A stretch of 64,000 nucleotides of DNA from contig NZ_CP127915.1 of NCBI RefSeq assembly GCF_032823475.1, positions 1,178,001 to 1,242,000 on the forward strand, read 5' to 3'. Source of the DNA: Acinetobacter sp. SAAs474 (GTDB lineage Bacteria; Pseudomonadota; Gammaproteobacteria; Pseudomonadales; Moraxellaceae). Of this stretch, positions 53,658-63,407 are shown piece by piece. Within the stretch, counting starts at the first letter, position 1. The number at the start of each line of letters is the position of its first letter. Position numbers and translations under genes: made by a program. A model generated the notes under the pieces. That model was not told the origin of the DNA and did no database searches. It worked only from the letters and a program-made list of their open reading frames with translations.

Positions 53658-54853
53658 ATCCTACGATAGATCAAAATCATGCGAATGCTGTTGGGATTCA
53701 GTGTGCAATAGGGTTGTCTGCATTAGGCACAACACCACAGCAATTAACAGCTGCTTTGATTGGGCAGCAAAATACTTTAACACAGACAGCAGATTTTATT
53801 GCAGATAAAAAAGTATGGGTAGGTGCGTATTCATCTGCTTTGCTGGAGCATGTGCCTGCTTTTCTAGGCCATGTTGATTCACGTAATTTACGTTTTGCAC
53901 TGACTGCATTAAGCAAGATTGAGCCAGCATTAAAAATATTTACTGCACCATATGCAAGCCAGCGGCTGGCAGTCATTTTAGGTACCTCCACATCAGGTTT
54001 GGCAGATAATGAACCTATACTCAAACAATATTTTATCCAGCAGCAAGTCCAACCCATTATGCATCACAAGCAAGAAATGGGATGTCTCGCCAAAGCAGTT
54101 CAGGCTTATTTAGGCTGGCAAGGGCCAGCCTATACCATTTCAACAGCCTGTTCATCAAGTGCCAAGGCAATTGCTGCTGGGCAGCGCTTAATTCAGGCTG
54201 ATTTAGCTGATGCTGTATTAGTGGGCGGGGTCGATACCTTATGTAAACTCACTTTAAATGGTTTTAATAGCCTAGAAAGTTTGTCTGCCTCAATTTGTCA
54301 GCCATGTGGTGTGCAGCGCGACGGTATTAACATTGGTGAGGCAGCAGGTTTATTTTTACTTTCTAAAGCGCCAGCAGAGATTATGTTGTACGCGGCTGGA
54401 GAATCCATGGATGCATGGCATATTTCAGCACCACATCCAGAGGGAAAAGGTGCAGCAGCCGCGATGCAAAATGCTTTAAATCAAGCCCAGTTATCTGCGC
54501 TAGATATTAATTATTTAAATATGCACGGTACTTCAACAGCGCAAAATGATGCAATGGAAGTAAAAGCAATCCGAACAGTATTTCAAGATTACCGCTTACC
54601 TTTAAGCAGTACCAAACATAAAACTGGACATTGTTTAGGTGCCTCAGGCGCGATAGAAGCTTTCATTTGCTATCAGGTTTTAAAGGATCAATCTTGGTTG
54701 CCATTACATCATGCTGGAGACATTGATGTTGCATTAAATGATCAAGCTTATATTTTAAATCATCATTTATCTCAGCCGATTCAATTTGCAATGAGTAATT
54801 CATTTGCTTTTGGTGGGAGCAATATTAGTTTAATTTTAGGAACCCATCGTTAA
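53654..54853 (+). CDS. apeO: beta-ketoacyl-ACP synthase (chain-extending ketosynthase)
   Basis: This ketosynthase of 399 residues has the catalytic triad C166 (STACSSSA), H291 (MHGTST) and H326 (TGHCLGASG). ApeO forms a heterodimer with the chain length factor ApeC and extends the polyene by malonyl-ACP condensation. Here its partner is the first gene of the operon, 12 kb upstream. The ATG overlaps the lipoprotein stop (ATGA) and the G-rich tract acts as ribosome site. The stop overlaps the next start (TAATG). Confidence 0.88.
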   Translation: MNPTIDQNHANAVGIQCAIGLSALGTTPQQLTAALIGQQNTLTQTADFIADKKVWVGAYSSALLEHVPAFLGHVDSRNLRFALTALSKIEPALKIFTAPYASQRLAVILGTSTSGLADNEPILKQYFIQQQVQPIMHHKQEMGCLAKAVQAYLGWQGPAYTISTACSSSAKAIAAGQRLIQADLADAVLVGGVDTLCKLTLNGFNSLESLSASICQPCGVQRDGINIGEAAGLFLLSKAPAEIMLYAAGESMDAWHISAPHPEGKGAAAAMQNALNQAQLSALDINYLNMHGTSTAQNDAMEVKAIRTVFQDYRLPLSSTKHKTGHCLGASGAIEAFICYQVLKDQSWLPLHHAGDIDVALNDQAYILNHHLSQPIQFAMSNSFAFGGSNISLILGTHR

Positions 54854-55263
54854 TGATCAATGCATGTTCATTTATTCCACATGAAAAGCCAATGATATTT
54901 ATTGATCATTTAATTGAGGTCAATTCAAATGCTGCAATTGCTGAACTAGTGATCACACCAGAACTGTTATTTTGTGAATCACAAGGCTTACCGACTTGGA
55001 CCAGTATTGAATTAATGGCACAAACCGTGAGTGCTTATGTAGGATATCAACATGGTGGCCCAGCTCAAAAGCCGAAAATTGGTTTTTTACTAGGAACACG
55101 TAAATTACATCTACCATTGGCATTTTTTGCCTATGGTGAGACGGTGAAAATTCATATTGAACAAGTTTATATTCATGAAGGATTAGGACAGTTTAACTGT
55201 ACAATTACCTATCAAGAATATGTTTTTAATGCCACGATTAACGTATTTGAACCAAATCATTAA
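54853..55263 (+). CDS. apeP: 3-hydroxyacyl-ACP dehydratase-like protein
   Basis: This hotdog protein of 136 residues belongs to the FabZ/FabA-like group. H10 in IPHEKPMIFIDHL and the acidic residue in TWTSIELMAQTVSAY occupy dehydratase positions. ApeP forms a heterodimer with ApeI that dehydrates beta-hydroxy intermediates. Its partner here seems to be the C-terminal domain of the ligase at 43529-45211. It is one base coupled to the ketosynthase stop. Confidence 0.83.
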   Translation: MINACSFIPHEKPMIFIDHLIEVNSNAAIAELVITPELLFCESQGLPTWTSIELMAQTVSAYVGYQHGGPAQKPKIGFLLGTRKLHLPLAFFAYGETVKIHIEQVYIHEGLGQFNCTITYQEYVFNATINVFEPNH

Positions 55264-55282
55264 ACATCATTAGGAAGATAGT

Positions 55283-56008
55283 GTGAATAAACGAATTTTA
55301 GTAACAGGTTCGAGCCGTGGGATCGGTAAAGCAATTGCTTTAGAATTGGCCAAAGCTGGGTTTGATGTAACCTTGCATGCGAGATCAAGACAACAAGAAG
55401 CACAGCAAGTCGCGCAAGAAATTCAGGCTTTAGGACAACAAAGTCATGTTTTAATGTTTGATGTTAATGAGCGTGATAAAATTGAACAAATATTACAACA
55501 AGATGTTGAAACATATGGTGCATTTTATGGTGTGGTATTAAATGCTGGTTTAAGTCGGGATGGCGCTTTTCCCGCATTAACAGATCATGATTGGGATGAT
55601 GTTATTTCAACATCTTTAAATGGTTTTTATAATGTTTTAAAGCCGATTGTGATGCCAATGATCCATTTAAAAAAAGGTGGACGTATTGTTACGCTTTCTT
55701 CAGTTTCAGGAATAATGGGGAATCGAGGACAGGTTAATTATAGTGCTGCAAAAGCGGGTCTAATTGGTGCAACAAAGGCACTGGCACTTGAATTGGCAAA
55801 ACGTAAAATTACGGTAAATTGTGTAGCTCCTGGTGTAATTGAAACAGAAATGGTCAGCGATGAAGTCAAAGCGCATGCATTAAAAATGATTCCTTTACAA
55901 CGGATGGGACAGGCTGAAGAAGTTGCTAAATTAGTCAGATTTTTATGTAGTGATGATGCGAGCTATATTACGCGTCAGGTTATTTCGATCAATGGAGGGT
56001 TGATTTAA
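55283..56008 (+). CDS. apeQ: 3-oxoacyl-ACP reductase (FabG-like)
   Basis: This SDR of 241 residues has the cofactor motif TGSSRGIGKAIA (8-19), NAG at 87-89, and catalytic S140, Y153 and K157 (YSAAK). The adjacent Arg in the cofactor loop suggests NADPH. It reduces the beta-keto group in each polyene cycle. The start is GTG 55283, with AGGAAG upstream. Its stop overlaps the following ATG (TAATG). Confidence 0.92.
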   Translation: MNKRILVTGSSRGIGKAIALELAKAGFDVTLHARSRQQEAQQVAQEIQALGQQSHVLMFDVNERDKIEQILQQDVETYGAFYGVVLNAGLSRDGAFPALTDHDWDDVISTSLNGFYNVLKPIVMPMIHLKKGGRIVTLSSVSGIMGNRGQVNYSAAKAGLIGATKALALELAKRKITVNCVAPGVIETEMVSDEVKAHALKMIPLQRMGQAEEVAKLVRFLCSDDASYITRQVISINGGLI

Positions 56009-57228
56009 TGAAGCACGTTGTTGTTACTGGCATGTCAGGTATTACATCATTAGGTGAAACAGCAGACCAAATTTTTGCCCAGTTTAAACAGGGAAAAAGT
56101 GGAGTGCGCTATATGCCTGAATGGGAAATATATAGCGATTTACGTAGCAAACTTGCTGCACCTGTAACTCATTTTACCACACCAAGCCATTTTAATCGTA
56201 AAGTGACTCGAGGAATGGGACCGGTGGCATTGATGTCTGTCATTAGTGCCGAAAAAGCATTAGAAGATGCCGGACTGTTACAAGATTCTATTCTTGGGAG
56301 TGGCGAAACGGGAGTGGCTTATGGCTCTTCGGCAGGGAGTGTTAATGCAGTCAAAGAATTTGGTGCAATGTTGCTTGAAAATAATATGAATAAGCTGAAT
56401 GCAACCACTTATATTCGAATGATGTCACATACCAGTGCCGTGAACATGACGGTTTATTTTGGTTTAAAAGGATTGACCTTACCGACTTCAAGTGCCTGTA
56501 CTTCAGGCTCTATGGCAATTAGTCAAGCGTATGAAGCGATTAAACTTGGTAAACAAATATTGATGATTGCTGGCGGTGCAGAAGAAATTAGTGCTGCTGG
56601 CTCTGCTGTTTTTGATGTGATGCTCGCCACCAGTGTACAAAATGAAACACCTGAAAAAACACCTCGACCTTTTGATACTCAGCGTGATGGTTTAGTGATT
56701 GGTGAAGGTGCTGCAACCTTGATTTTAGAGGAATATGAACATGCTGTAGCACGTGGTGCTAAAATCTATGCAGAGGTTATCGGTTATGCGAGTAATAGTG
56801 ATGGTCAACATGTCACGCGACCAGATACTGAAATGATGGGCCGCTGTATGCATTTAGCCTTAAAAGATGCACAAATTTCTGCAGATCAAATTGGCTATGT
56901 TAATGCACATGGCACATCGACAGATCAAGGTGATATTGCTGAAAGTCAGGCGACTGCACGTGTTTTAGGTAAAAAACCGATTAGTTCATTAAAAAGTTAT
57001 TTTGGCCATACCTTAGGCGCTTGTGGTGCCATAGAAGCATGGCTCAGTATTGAAATGTTATTACGTCAACAATTTATTCCAACATTAAATTTAAATGAAG
57101 TGGATCCTTTGTGTGGCGATTTAGATTATATTTCGGGTGATATACGTAATATTAAAACAGATGTGATCATGAGTAATAATTTTGCTTTTGGTGGTATTAA
57201 CACGTCCCTAATTTTTAGAAAAATTTAA
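56008..57228 (+). CDS. apeR: beta-ketoacyl-ACP synthase (second ketosynthase)
   Basis: This ketosynthase of 406 residues has C164 (SSACTSGS), H301 (NAHGTST) and H334 (YFGHTLGACG), resembling FabF/FabB-type enzymes. In the known pathway ApeR is the ketosynthase that can start or perform the first condensation. It is one base coupled to the reductase. It is followed 17 bp later by a secreted protein, with a TAAGGA ribosome site. Confidence 0.9.
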   Translation: MKHVVVTGMSGITSLGETADQIFAQFKQGKSGVRYMPEWEIYSDLRSKLAAPVTHFTTPSHFNRKVTRGMGPVALMSVISAEKALEDAGLLQDSILGSGETGVAYGSSAGSVNAVKEFGAMLLENNMNKLNATTYIRMMSHTSAVNMTVYFGLKGLTLPTSSACTSGSMAISQAYEAIKLGKQILMIAGGAEEISAAGSAVFDVMLATSVQNETPEKTPRPFDTQRDGLVIGEGAATLILEEYEHAVARGAKIYAEVIGYASNSDGQHVTRPDTEMMGRCMHLALKDAQISADQIGYVNAHGTSTDQGDIAESQATARVLGKKPISSLKSYFGHTLGACGAIEAWLSIEMLLRQQFIPTLNLNEVDPLCGDLDYISGDIRNIKTDVIMSNNFAFGGINTSLIFRKI

Positions 57229-57245
57229 CCTGTAAGGATAAAATC

Positions 57246-57680
57246 ATGTCGATTAAAAAAATGGCTTTCGTCGCAGTACTTTCTGTATTGGGAATGAGTA
57301 CAAGTTATGCTGCAGATAAAATGTATAACTATAATTTTAATGATGCTGTCAATCGTGCTATTGCAGATGGTGTTTTGGATGGTTCGGTTAAATTTTATTT
57401 AGCAGGTACACAATCTGGCGGCAAACTGATTGAAGCAGGTGTAGTGACCAATAAAAAAACCAATGGATTTGCCAAATCTGCTGAGGGATCTTGCGATCAT
57501 GTTTTACGTTCAGCATTAATTCAATTGCAAAATGCTGCACAACAAAAAGGTGCAAATGCAGTCACCAATATTGTCAGTTTTTATAAATCTAATGAAACGA
57601 AAAGTACCACCAGCTATCAATGTGCTAAAGGAACGTTGATGACTGGAGTTGCTTTAAAAGGCAATTTAGTCAAGCTATAA
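57246..57680 (+). CDS. secreted protein of unknown function, aryl polyene associated
   Basis: This protein of 144 residues starts with a clear signal peptide (1-22, SYA cleavage). The mature region has one conserved-looking Cys pair (SCDHVLRSAL and TTSYQCAKG) that may form a disulfide, and QLQNAAQQKGANAVTNIVSFY, a pattern like the YbjQ-type or heavy-metal-binding-like fold. Homologues in similar clusters carry a misleading excinuclease label; the sequence has no nuclease feature. It lies at the 3' end of the operon, next to a large hairpin. No function is proposed. Confidence 0.7.
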   Translation: MSIKKMAFVAVLSVLGMSTSYAADKMYNYNFNDAVNRAIADGVLDGSVKFYLAGTQSGGKLIEAGVVTNKKTNGFAKSAEGSCDHVLRSALIQLQNAAQQKGANAVTNIVSFYKSNETKSTTSYQCAKGTLMTGVALKGNLVKL

Positions 57681-57689
57681 GCCGATTTA

Positions 57690-57733
57690 TGTAGCTTGAT
57701 CCCTTTATGCTTTGAGATAAAGGGATTGCTACA
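57690..57733 (+). repeat. large imperfect inverted repeat between the secreted-protein and transferase genes
   Basis: The core is a 10 bp perfect stem (ATCCCTTTAT / ATAAAGGGAT) with an 8-base loop, extended outward by TGTAGC / GCTACA with a small bulge. It has no T run. It could stabilise or attenuate the operon mRNA before the phosphopantetheinyl transferase gene. Confidence 0.6.
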
Positions 57734-57898
57734 AGGTGAATCCTGTATAAATTGGATCAGTGTAGCGTGAATGAAGCTCCGTTGCTCCACATACTGCGAA
57801 TCGGCAACGATGACATCCAGAATCTATTTTATTGTTCATCCCTGTATGGAAATAGGCGATATGCTCGATTTTATGCACATTGTACGGATTATATTTGA

Positions 57899-58564
57899 AT
57901 GAGCTTGATGCAAAAACAGCCATTAATTACCCTTCATATTTATTCATTAGCGCAATTATTAACTCAGCTGAAAGCAGATTTTAGCAATCTTAGACGATTT
58001 AATGATTATAAAAAAGACCGAATTTATCAATGTCGTGATCAACATTTAACTGAGCAACTTGATGTTAAAATTTCAAGTCAAGATATTGCATATACAGCAT
58101 ATGGCAAGCCATATTTAGCTCAATATCCAGATTTGGCATTTAATCATTCTCATAGCCAGCAGCATTATGCATTGGCTATCAGTGAAACATTGCAAGATAT
58201 TGGTGTTGATATTGAGGACTTATCACGCCAAGTACGTTTTGATGCCTTGGCAAAACATGCTTTTCATCCCAATGAATTGGCACACTGGTATGACAGAGAT
58301 CAGGACAAAAATTATTGGTTTAAGGTTTGGACCACTAAGGAGGCAGTATTAAAAGCATCCGGGTTGGGAATTAGGATCAATTTAAATGGTTTAGATACCC
58401 AATGCTTTGCTTTTACAGATCAGGGTCAGTGCTATCATCCTCAAATCGGTTATTTTGCCTTTCAGCATGTATATTTAGCACATGCATTGCTTACGCTTGC
58501 ATGGCGAATTACTACATTTGATCCGATGTTACAGTATCCAGATATTGCGGTAATTCAGCATTAA
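57899..58564 (+). CDS. 4'-phosphopantetheinyl transferase (Sfp-type)
   Basis: This protein of 221 residues has the Sfp/AcpT signatures: GVDIEDLSRQ (magnesium-binding Asp, Ile, Glu) and WTTKEAVLKASG. It should attach phosphopantetheine to the two cluster ACPs. It is 218 bp after the secreted-protein gene, with no good ribosome site seen, and it ends convergently 47 bp from secF. A long inverted repeat lies between it and the rest of the operon, so its expression may differ. Confidence 0.85.
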   Translation: MSLMQKQPLITLHIYSLAQLLTQLKADFSNLRRFNDYKKDRIYQCRDQHLTEQLDVKISSQDIAYTAYGKPYLAQYPDLAFNHSHSQQHYALAISETLQDIGVDIEDLSRQVRFDALAKHAFHPNELAHWYDRDQDKNYWFKVWTTKEAVLKASGLGIRINLNGLDTQCFAFTDQGQCYHPQIGYFAFQHVYLAHALLTLAWRITTFDPMLQYPDIAVIQH

Positions 58565-58586
58565 AAAAGCCCATCCGAAGATGAGC
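58563..58586 (-). terminator. rho-independent terminator of secF
   Basis: On the - strand, GCTCATC-TTCG-GATGGGC forms a 7 bp stem with one G-T pair and a UUCG loop, followed by a T6 run. It overlaps the end of the transferase gene. On the + strand the hairpin lacks a T tract, so it may not stop the aryl polyene transcript. Confidence 0.8.
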
Positions 58587-58611
58587 TAGATGTCGTCATT
58601 GATATCGTGTC

Positions 58612-59580
58612 TTAAGGAATTTCATCTTCATCAAATTCAGGTTTAACTTGCACAATAAAGTCTTGACGATTTAAGCCACGCCATAAGGCAAATGCTGTAC
58701 CAATATAGATCGATGAATATGTTCCTACAAATACACCAATAAACATCGCAACTGAGAACCAGTGTAAACCGTCTCCCCCTAAGAACATCATTGCCATCAC
58801 CACCAGTAACAGTGTCATTGAGGTATGAATGGTACGACGTAAGGTTTCGGTCAAGGCAATGTTGACAATTTCTAATGGTGTTGCCCCACGAATTTTACGA
58901 AAATTCTCACGAATACGGTCAGAGACAACAATATTATCATTTAATGAAAAACCAATAATAGCCAATAGTGCGGCAAGTACGGTTAAATCAAAAGGCCATT
59001 GCATCATGGCAAATACGCCTAGTGTCACAATAATATCGTGGAATAAAGACAGTACTGCACCCATTGCCAGTTTGAATTCAAAGCGAATGGTGACATATAC
59101 CAGCATCAATAACAGTGCTAACCCCACAGCACCGGCTGAACGTAAGTAAAGCTCATTACCGACTTGTCCACCTACCATATCCACTTTATTGACTGCCGCT
59201 GGATTATTGGGTAGCTGTACCGCCGTATTAATGATTTGATTGAGGTTATCCACTTCCATGCCTTTTTGTACCGGCATACGTACCATGAGATCGCGATTAG
59301 ATCCTAAGGTTTGCACTACAGGATCTGTAAAGCCAGCATTGGAGAGGGCTTTACTAACATCTGCAGCCTGTACAGGATGGGTGTAATTGACTTCTGCAGA
59401 AATCCCGCCAGTAAAGTCGAGACCCAAATTTAGGCCTTTGGTTGCAATAAAGAAAATGCTAGCCACAGTTAAGAAGATCGAAAGCAAAGCTGCAGGCAAT
59501 GCAATCTTCATAAATGGAATGACACGCTCTTGCTCAGGACGGCCGTATTTTTTTGAATCGAGTTGAGTATTTTCAGTCAT
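58612..59580 (-). CDS. secF: protein translocase subunit SecF
   Basis: This protein of 322 residues has six helices, a periplasmic domain after helix 1, the N-terminal LNLGLDFTGG motif (51-60), IGFSLNDNIVVSDRIREN and LHWFSVAMFIGVFVGTYSSIYI. It works with SecD to use proton-motive force in the last steps of protein export. It lies 14 bp after secD on the same strand, at the end of tgt-yajC-secD-secF, with GGAG before the ATG. Confidence 0.96.
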   Translation of the reverse strand: MTENTQLDSKKYGRPEQERVIPFMKIALPAALLSIFLTVASIFFIATKGLNLGLDFTGGISAEVNYTHPVQAADVSKALSNAGFTDPVVQTLGSNRDLMVRMPVQKGMEVDNLNQIINTAVQLPNNPAAVNKVDMVGGQVGNELYLRSAGAVGLALLLMLVYVTIRFEFKLAMGAVLSLFHDIIVTLGVFAMMQWPFDLTVLAALLAIIGFSLNDNIVVSDRIRENFRKIRGATPLEIVNIALTETLRRTIHTSMTLLLVVMAMMFLGGDGLHWFSVAMFIGVFVGTYSSIYIGTAFALWRGLNRQDFIVQVKPEFDEDEIP

Positions 59581-59594
59581 CTTTTTGGATCTCC

Positions 59595-61493
59595 TTAAAT
59601 GCTCAACTTTTTCAAGTTACGTCGTTTACCATAAATGAGTTGGACAATCGCACGTGTTACTGTGATTGCAGTAAACATAGAGCAGATAATACCAATCATG
59701 AGTGTTACAGCGAAGCCTTTAATTGGGCCAGTACCGATAGCAAACAAGATAAATGCAACTAAAAAGGTGGTTAAGTTTGAGTCAAAGATGGTGTTATAAG
59801 CACGATCATAACCTGCCACAATGGCTTGTTTGGGCGAGGCTCCCCATTTCATTTCTTCACGTATTCGTTCACAAATCAGTACGTTGGCATCGACGGCCAT
59901 ACCAATGGTAATCACAATACCTGCAATACCCGGTAATGTTAATGATGCACCAATCCAAGACATAACAGTCAAAATCATGGCCAAGTTAAAGACCAAGGCA
60001 AAATTGGCAATTAAACCAAATAGGCGGAAGAAAACCACCATCCAGAGTGCAACCAACAAGAAGCCAATTTGTGTTGATAATACGCCTTTGTCGATATTTT
60101 CCTGTCCGAGGCTAGGGCCAATAACGCGCTCTTCAACAAAGTACATTGGTGCAGCTAAAGCACCAGCACGTAGCATTAATGCCAATTCAGCCGCTTCTTG
60201 TGCGGAATCTAAACCTGTGATACGGAATTGAGATCCCAACACGGCCTGTATCGTTGCGGCATTAATAACCACAGATTCAGTATAAGGTGTACGAACTTCA
60301 GTTTGTGTACCTGTTTTAGGATCAGTGACATAACTTATTTTTTGTTTGTTCTCAATGAACAATACTGCCATACGTTTACCCACGGCATTACGTGTTGCCT
60401 CGGACATGAGCTTGCCACCAGCAGTATCCAAAGTAATGTTAACTTCGGCACCTCCAGTATCTTGGCTAAAGCCACTCGATGCATTTTGTACACGCTCACC
60501 TGTTAGGATGCGATTACGGTTGAGTAAAAGTTGGCGGCCACTATCTAAAGACTGAAAAGCAAATGCTTCAGTACCCGGAGGGGCTGTACCTTTGAGTTGT
60601 TGGCTATAAGGGTCAATATATTGATCATTTAAATCAGAAACTAAGCGGAATTCTAGGTTTGCAGTTCGGCCTAAAACACGTTTTGCTTCAGCAGTATCTT
60701 GCACACCGGGTAATTCAACTACAATACGATTGCTGCCTTGAGTTTGTACCAGTGCTTCTGCAACCCCTAACTCATTAATACGATTTCGTAATGTGGTTAA
60801 GTTTTGATTGACGGCATAAGATTCAATTTCTTGTTGACGTGCAGGTGTGTAGTTTAATCGTAAGGTTAGACCATCATTGGTTGCTAGTGCTTGTTGAGTA
60901 AACTCATTACCATTTCGGCGTAAGAAGTCCATTGCTGCTTCGCGATCGGCCGCATTGGCAAATTGAACAGTAATCGTATTGTTGTTTAACGATAGGCTAT
61001 TAAATTTAATTTTATTATCGCGGAATTGACGACGAAGATCTGTGGATGAAGTCTCCATACGTTGTGCAATAGCTTTATTCATATCCACTTCTAATAAGAA
61101 ATGAACACCACCACGTAAATCCAGACCTAACTTCATTGGTTTGGCACCAATTTTTTGTAGCCATTCTGGTGTAGTTGGAGCGAGGTTCAATGCAACAACA
61201 TAATTGTCACCTAAACCACGACGTAATGCTTCTTTGGCTTTTAACTGTGCTTCAGAGTTATCAACGCGTAAAAGTGCTGCATTATTGGTAAAGGTGTTAT
61301 CGTGAGTTGCAATATTGTCACTTTTTAAAATTTGCTCTGCTTTTTGTAAGATGCTTTGATCAATCTGGGTACCGGCTTTGGCACCAGAAATTTGAACGGC
61401 AGGTTCATCTGGATACAAACTTGGCAGGGCATATAAAGTACTAATCACGAGAACTACAATGATGAGTAGATATTTCCATGCTGGGTAACGCAT
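59595..61493 (-). CDS. secD: protein translocase subunit SecD
   Basis: This protein of 632 residues has one N-terminal helix, a large periplasmic region (about 30-450) with LDLRGGVHFLLEVD (124-137) and ELGVAEALVQTQGSNRIVVELPG, then five membrane helices with the IVITIGMAVDANVLICERIREE motif (Asp in helix 4 for proton use). Length matches the family. It lies upstream of secF and downstream of yajC on the same strand. AAGAAG precedes the ATG. Confidence 0.96.
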   Translation of the reverse strand: MRYPAWKYLLIIVVLVISTLYALPSLYPDEPAVQISGAKAGTQIDQSILQKAEQILKSDNIATHDNTFTNNAALLRVDNSEAQLKAKEALRRGLGDNYVVALNLAPTTPEWLQKIGAKPMKLGLDLRGGVHFLLEVDMNKAIAQRMETSSTDLRRQFRDNKIKFNSLSLNNNTITVQFANAADREAAMDFLRRNGNEFTQQALATNDGLTLRLNYTPARQQEIESYAVNQNLTTLRNRINELGVAEALVQTQGSNRIVVELPGVQDTAEAKRVLGRTANLEFRLVSDLNDQYIDPYSQQLKGTAPPGTEAFAFQSLDSGRQLLLNRNRILTGERVQNASSGFSQDTGGAEVNITLDTAGGKLMSEATRNAVGKRMAVLFIENKQKISYVTDPKTGTQTEVRTPYTESVVINAATIQAVLGSQFRITGLDSAQEAAELALMLRAGALAAPMYFVEERVIGPSLGQENIDKGVLSTQIGFLLVALWMVVFFRLFGLIANFALVFNLAMILTVMSWIGASLTLPGIAGIVITIGMAVDANVLICERIREEMKWGASPKQAIVAGYDRAYNTIFDSNLTTFLVAFILFAIGTGPIKGFAVTLMIGIICSMFTAITVTRAIVQLIYGKRRNLKKLSI

Positions 61494-61546
61494 TTATTTT
61501 CTTCTTAAAATGAAAGTAGTCGTGCGAATCGCACGACCATTTTTGA

Positions 61547-61876
61547 TTAAAGACTATTAAGAGTGCCTTCAGGAAGAACCGATACAACGCTGGCACGTTG
61601 TACTTTTACTTCCACGCCACGGCTTAACTCAACAACTGCAAAGTCACCTTCAATTTTCGTAATTTTCCCCATTAGGCCACCAGCAAATACCACTTCACTA
61701 CCTACCCCAAGGCTTTGTACTAATGCACGATGTTCCTTGGTACGTTTTGCTTGAGGGCGCCAAATTAAAAAATAGAAAATTGCAACAAAAACAGCAATCA
61801 TCAGTAAGTTAGCCATTAGGCCGGGTTGTTGTGCTGATTCACCAGCAGCATGAGCAGTAGCAATAAAAAGGCTCAT
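61547..61876 (-). CDS. yajC: Sec accessory protein YajC
   Basis: This protein of 109 residues has one helix (about 20-42, LLMIAVFVAIFYFLIWRPQAKR) followed by the YajC domain with KEHRALVQSLGVGSEVVFAGGLMGKI. It associates with SecDF-YidC at the translocon. It lies 53 bp upstream of secD in the - strand unit, and tgt precedes it by 99 bp. Confidence 0.95.
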   Translation of the reverse strand: MSLFIATAHAAGESAQQPGLMANLLMIAVFVAIFYFLIWRPQAKRTKEHRALVQSLGVGSEVVFAGGLMGKITKIEGDFAVVELSRGVEVKVQRASVVSVLPEGTLNSL

Positions 61877-61975
61877 TTTATTTTCCTAAATTGAGAAACT
61901 GTTTAACGAGATAATGAATACATTGACCTGTTAGCAATTTACATGGTCTTTTTGTTCAGTGCAAATCCTGAAGAA

Positions 61976-63407
<1,432 letters not shown>

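Larger units (their letters stand above)
41016..58564 (+). other. aryl polyene-type type II polyketide gene cluster
   Basis: About 20 genes on one strand, many overlapping or separated by under 20 bp, encode a full aryl polyene pathway: ketosynthases with a chain length factor, ketoreductase, dehydratases, two ACPs, a starter ligase, an ammonia-lyase, thioesterase, acyltransferases, glycosyltransferase, LolA-like and MMPL export proteins, and a phosphopantetheinyl transferase. The class makes outer-membrane-anchored, carotenoid-like pigments that protect against oxidation. Assignment rests on gene content and on the known Escherichia coli/Xenorhabdus ape genes. The exact product is inferred. 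Confidence 0.9.

Noticed and set aside
57246..57680. Excinuclease subunit
   Set aside because: The protein is only 144 residues with a signal peptide, and it lacks ATPase or nuclease motifs.
57729..57923. 64-codon - strand ORF near the phosphopantetheinyl transferase
   Set aside because: It overlaps the hairpin and the transferase start, has no ribosome site and an implausible composition.
41016..58564. Calling the cluster a wholly new system
   Set aside because: All core enzymes and the export set match the known aryl polyene class; only details of architecture look unusual.
41016..58564. Fatty-acid synthesis operon (fab) as an alternative identity
   Set aside because: The ligase, ammonia-lyase, chain length factor, glycosyltransferase, LolA-like and MMPL genes do not belong to primary fatty-acid synthesis.
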